This document shows, piece by piece, positions 13,911 to 15,887 of a stretch of DNA of 15,887 bases. Location of the stretch: assembly GCA_003566875.1 (NCBI GenBank), contig PXBQ01000346.1, positions 1 to 15,887 of the forward strand, given 5' to 3'. The notes beneath the pieces were generated by a model that searched no databases, was not told the DNA's origin, and saw only the letters and a list, made by a program, of their open reading frames with translations. Each line of letters opens with the position of its first letter. Position 1 is the first letter of the stretch. The translations under genes and the position numbers were made by a program. This DNA comes from Spirochaetaceae bacterium. GTDB taxonomy: Bacteria > Spirochaetota > Spirochaetia > DSM-27196 > PXBQ01.

Positions 13911-15134
13911 TCAATCCCATTGTGTCCGCGACGGGCGTTCGGACAACGTCACGGTTGTTTCGCGCGTTTCGCCGTCGCGGATATACTTCACGGAAACTCT
14001 GTCACCGGGTCGCGTATCCTCGAGCGCCTCGAAGAGATCCGACAGACGTTTGGTCCGGACTCCGTTCACTTCAACGACAATGTCTCCGCCGAGGTACACG
14101 ACGGTCGCGCCGATTCTCACGGCCGCCGATCGGGAGCCGCCGACGAGCCCTGCTTTCTCTGCATTACCTCCGGACGTGACCTGTGAAATCAGCAGCCCCT
14201 CCGAGACCGGCAGACTCGCGTACTGCGCGAGTTGCGGGATGATCTCGCGAGGGATCATCTCTATCCAGCCGCGGCGAACCTGGCCGAACTGGATGAGGTC
14301 GGGCACCACACGGCGTGCGGTATCTACCGGAACGGCAAACCCGATACCGATCGAACCGCCTGTACGCGACGGCGAGTAAATCGCCGTGTTGATCCCAACC
14401 ATGTTGCCCGCACCGTCGAGCAGCGGTCCACCCGAGTTTCCGGGGTTAATCGAGGCGTCGGTCTGAATCATGTCGCGAATAACACGATCGGTTGACGCCC
14501 GGACCGGGCGTCCGAGCCCCGAAACGATGCCGGTCGTGAGCGTGCGATCGAGTCCGAACGGGTTTCCGATCGCGAGAACCTTCTGCCCGATCCTGAGCGA
14601 CGACGACTCGCCGAACGGTATCGTCTGTAACACCCGTTCACCGGGATCGACCTTGATCACTGCAAGGTCGTTTTCGGGGTCGGCGCCGATCACATCGCCC
14701 TCGATCCTCTCTCCGTCGGAAAGCGTTATGAACACCTTCACCGCGCGCTCGACGACGTGGTAGTTCGTCAAAACGTATCCTCGCGAGTCGATGATCGAAC
14801 CCGATCCGGTGCCTCCTTCGCGCGGAATCGGCTCAAGAAACCAGTTGTACGTCACGGTCTCGGTGGAAATGTTCACCACACCGGCGTTGCGTTCGTCGTA
14901 CACGCGAATCGTCTGCAGCTCGTCGGCCGAAAGCGCCGGGCCGGACTCGACCGGAATTGCGTGAATGCTCGTGTAACTCGACTGGAGCGAAAACGGCGGT
15001 CGGGAGATGCGAGAGGCCCCGAAAACACCCGCGCCCGAATTGGCCAAAAAAACGACCGCAGCCGTCGCGGAGATCGCACAGACCGCGGTAATCGCCGCGA
15101 CGACGATGAGTTGTGACCGGCTGTACAAACGCAT
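13911..15134 (-). CDS. htrA: HtrA/Deg-family serine protease with one PDZ domain
   Basis: This 407-residue envelope protease probably degrades or senses misfolded exported proteins. A single N-terminal membrane anchor (about 8-31) is followed by a linker of about 45 residues. The trypsin-like domain has the triad H126 (TNYHVV), D156 (ENDLAVI) and S234 (GNSGGPL). One PDZ domain spans about 290-395, marked by EGLLISQVTSGGNAEKAGL and GGDIVVEVNGV; the inserted stretch VGGSRSAAVRIGATVVYL in the PDZ is longer than usual. An anchor plus one PDZ resembles DegS more than DegP, but this layout is also the general form outside proteobacteria. The ATG at 15134 has a GGGGG ribosome site about ten bases upstream and a promoter at 15154-15182. 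First gene of the uvrB operon. Confidence 0.93.
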   Translation of the reverse strand: MRLYSRSQLIVVAAITAVCAISATAAVVFLANSGAGVFGASRISRPPFSLQSSYTSIHAIPVESGPALSADELQTIRVYDERNAGVVNISTETVTYNWFLEPIPREGGTGSGSIIDSRGYVLTNYHVVERAVKVFITLSDGERIEGDVIGADPENDLAVIKVDPGERVLQTIPFGESSSLRIGQKVLAIGNPFGLDRTLTTGIVSGLGRPVRASTDRVIRDMIQTDASINPGNSGGPLLDGAGNMVGINTAIYSPSRTGGSIGIGFAVPVDTARRVVPDLIQFGQVRRGWIEMIPREIIPQLAQYASLPVSEGLLISQVTSGGNAEKAGLVGGSRSAAVRIGATVVYLGGDIVVEVNGVRTKRLSDLFEALEDTRPGDRVSVKYIRDGETRETTVTLSERPSRTQWD

Positions 15135-15153
15135 AACGCAGACCCCCGATCAC

Positions 15154-15182
15154 ATAATACCGAACGTCGGGCCAACCGGCAA
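15154..15182 (-). promoter_or_regulatory. Promoter of the htrA-uvrB operon
   Basis: On the minus strand TTGCCG (15177-15182) lies 17 bases from TATTAT (15154-15159), with four and five of six consensus matches. The start near 15147 would leave a leader of only about 13 bases, just enough to hold the G-run ribosome site. It lies in the 85-base gap after comM. Confidence 0.55.
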
Positions 15183-15191
15183 CAGTGGACT

Positions 15192-15214
15192 TAGCTGCAG
15201 GTGCGGCCCAGCTA
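15192..15214. repeat. Inverted repeat between comM and htrA
   Basis: TAGCTG (15192-15197) and CAGCTA (15209-15214) are perfect six-base arms around 11 bases, nine bases upstream of the htrA -35. It may be a regulator site for htrA or a weak end-of-gene hairpin for comM, whose stop is five bases away. No T-run follows on the minus strand, which argues against an intrinsic terminator. Confidence 0.35.
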
Positions 15215-15219
15215 CGGTA

Positions 15220-15887
15220 TTACCTCCCGCACGCGGCAGACACAACGCGGCGCCGAGCGGTCGTGGAGATTGCATCGAGAAAACCGTTCTCGCCGAATCG
15301 GCGATGATGAACCGCCTCGAGCACGTGATCCGGGAGGATTCCATCGCTAGACTCGAGGTCCGCGATCGTTCGCGCCACCTTGAGAACCGATAAGCACGCA
15401 CGGCCGGATAGCAGCAGCTTTTCCGCGGCGATCCCGTACTCACGCGCCGCGCGGTCGCCGATCGCGCAGTACCGACCGACGAGCGCGGCGGGAAGCCGCG
15501 AATTGCGCGAAAACGGCTCGTTCCGGTACCTCTCGTGCTGTATGTCTACGGCTTTGTCGACCCGATCGCGAATCGCCGCCGAAGTCTCGTACCCGTCCGT
15601 GAGTATTTCACTCGGTGCCTCGACGCCGAACGCGACGCGTACGTCGATACGATCGAGAACGGCGCCACCGATTTTTCGCCAGTACGCGTCGAGTTCGGAC
15701 CGGCTACATAGACAATCCCCACGGCCAAGATTCCCGCAGCGACAGAGATTCGTCGCGAGAACCAGTTGGAAAACCGCCGGATACCACGCGGTCGAATCTG
15801 CTCGCGCAAGTACGATCAGACCGTCCTCGAGAGGCTGCCTGAGCGCTTGAATCACGTTGCGCGAGAACTCCGACGCTTCATCGAGGA
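15220..15887 (-). CDS. comM: ComM/YifB-type AAA+ protein (5' end outside window)
   Basis: Only the C-terminal 222 or so codons are present; full-length members have about 500 residues. The visible part begins inside the AAA+ domain at LDEASEF, the Walker B region, followed by ALRQPLEDG. Next come NLCRCGNLGRGDCLC, a four-cysteine zinc-type motif, and GGAVLDRIDVRVAF, then the C-terminal helical Mg-chelatase-like domain with LSGRACLSVLKVARTIADL. ComM in naturally transformable bacteria is a helicase promoting branch migration of incoming DNA; family members also occur in species not known to be competent. The first in-window GTG, at 15855, is internal because the conserved reading frame continues through it to the window edge. 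The gene is upstream of htrA but separated from it by 85 bases that include the htrA promoter. Confidence 0.9.
   Translation of the reverse strand, partial: LDEASEFSRNVIQALRQPLEDGLIVLARADSTAWYPAVFQLVLATNLCRCGNLGRGDCLCSRSELDAYWRKIGGAVLDRIDVRVAFGVEAPSEILTDGYETSAAIRDRVDKAVDIQHERYRNEPFSRNSRLPAALVGRYCAIGDRAAREYGIAAEKLLLSGRACLSVLKVARTIADLESSDGILPDHVLEAVHHRRFGENGFLDAISTTARRRVVSAACGR

Noticed and set aside
1..15887. Mobile element, prophage, CRISPR array or defence system
   Set aside because: No transposase, integrase, direct-repeat array, toxin-antitoxin pair or tRNA-flanked insertion was seen, and gene order and base composition look uniform by eye.

Overview
The window is GC-rich, gene-dense bacterial chromosome. 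It is almost entirely coding, and every gene but one lies on the minus strand. I see no transposase, integrase, CRISPR array, rRNA or tRNA gene. The most likely source is a spirochaete. The reasons are the run murG-cvpA-holB-like-histidine kinase-NtrC-type regulator, which as I recall also occurs in treponemes, the relaxed lipobox of a small lipoprotein, and an unfamiliar exported protein. That assignment is inference.

Layout, left to right. (1) Positions 1-2285 hold a carbohydrate operon read leftwards: N- and C-terminal transketolase subunits and a glycerol-kinase-like FGGY kinase that runs off the left edge, all joined by ATGA overlaps. Its promoter (TTGACA-17-GATAAT, 2329-2357) is the best in the window, with a CGAAA-GT-TTTCG inverted repeat just upstream of the -35. 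(2) A DeoR-family regulator (2422-3219) has its own probable promoter. (3) A tightly packed operon follows (3283-9127, transcribed leftwards): murG, cvpA, a delta-prime-like clamp-loader gene, a soluble PAS histidine kinase, a sigma-54-dependent response regulator, and an RpiB-family isomerase. (4) One plus-strand gene (9126-9905) encodes an exported protein of unknown function. It starts essentially on its own promoter and is divergent from murG. (5) A second minus-strand operon (9924-15134) holds an HtrA-type protease, uvrB, an SH3-domain lipoprotein and a DUF445 membrane protein. It ends in a hairpin terminator that begins inside the last codons. (6) The C-terminal part of a ComM/YifB AAA+ protein runs off the right edge.

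How it fits together. The kinase, split transketolase, RpiB-like isomerase and DeoR regulator look like a catabolic cassette for a small sugar or polyol. The kinase would phosphorylate the substrate, the isomerase would interconvert aldose and ketose phosphates, and transketolase would pass carbon to the pentose-phosphate pathway. The substrate cannot be read from the sequence. The two-component pair sits between replication/cell-wall genes and this cassette and would act with RpoN. The right-hand operon mixes envelope quality control and DNA repair.

I found no convincing new defence or mobile system. The points most worth a second look are the compact divergent promoter at 9087-9147, the altered active-site region of the RpiB homologue, the shared CGAAA half-sites near the sugar-gene promoters, and the non-standard clamp-loader subunit.
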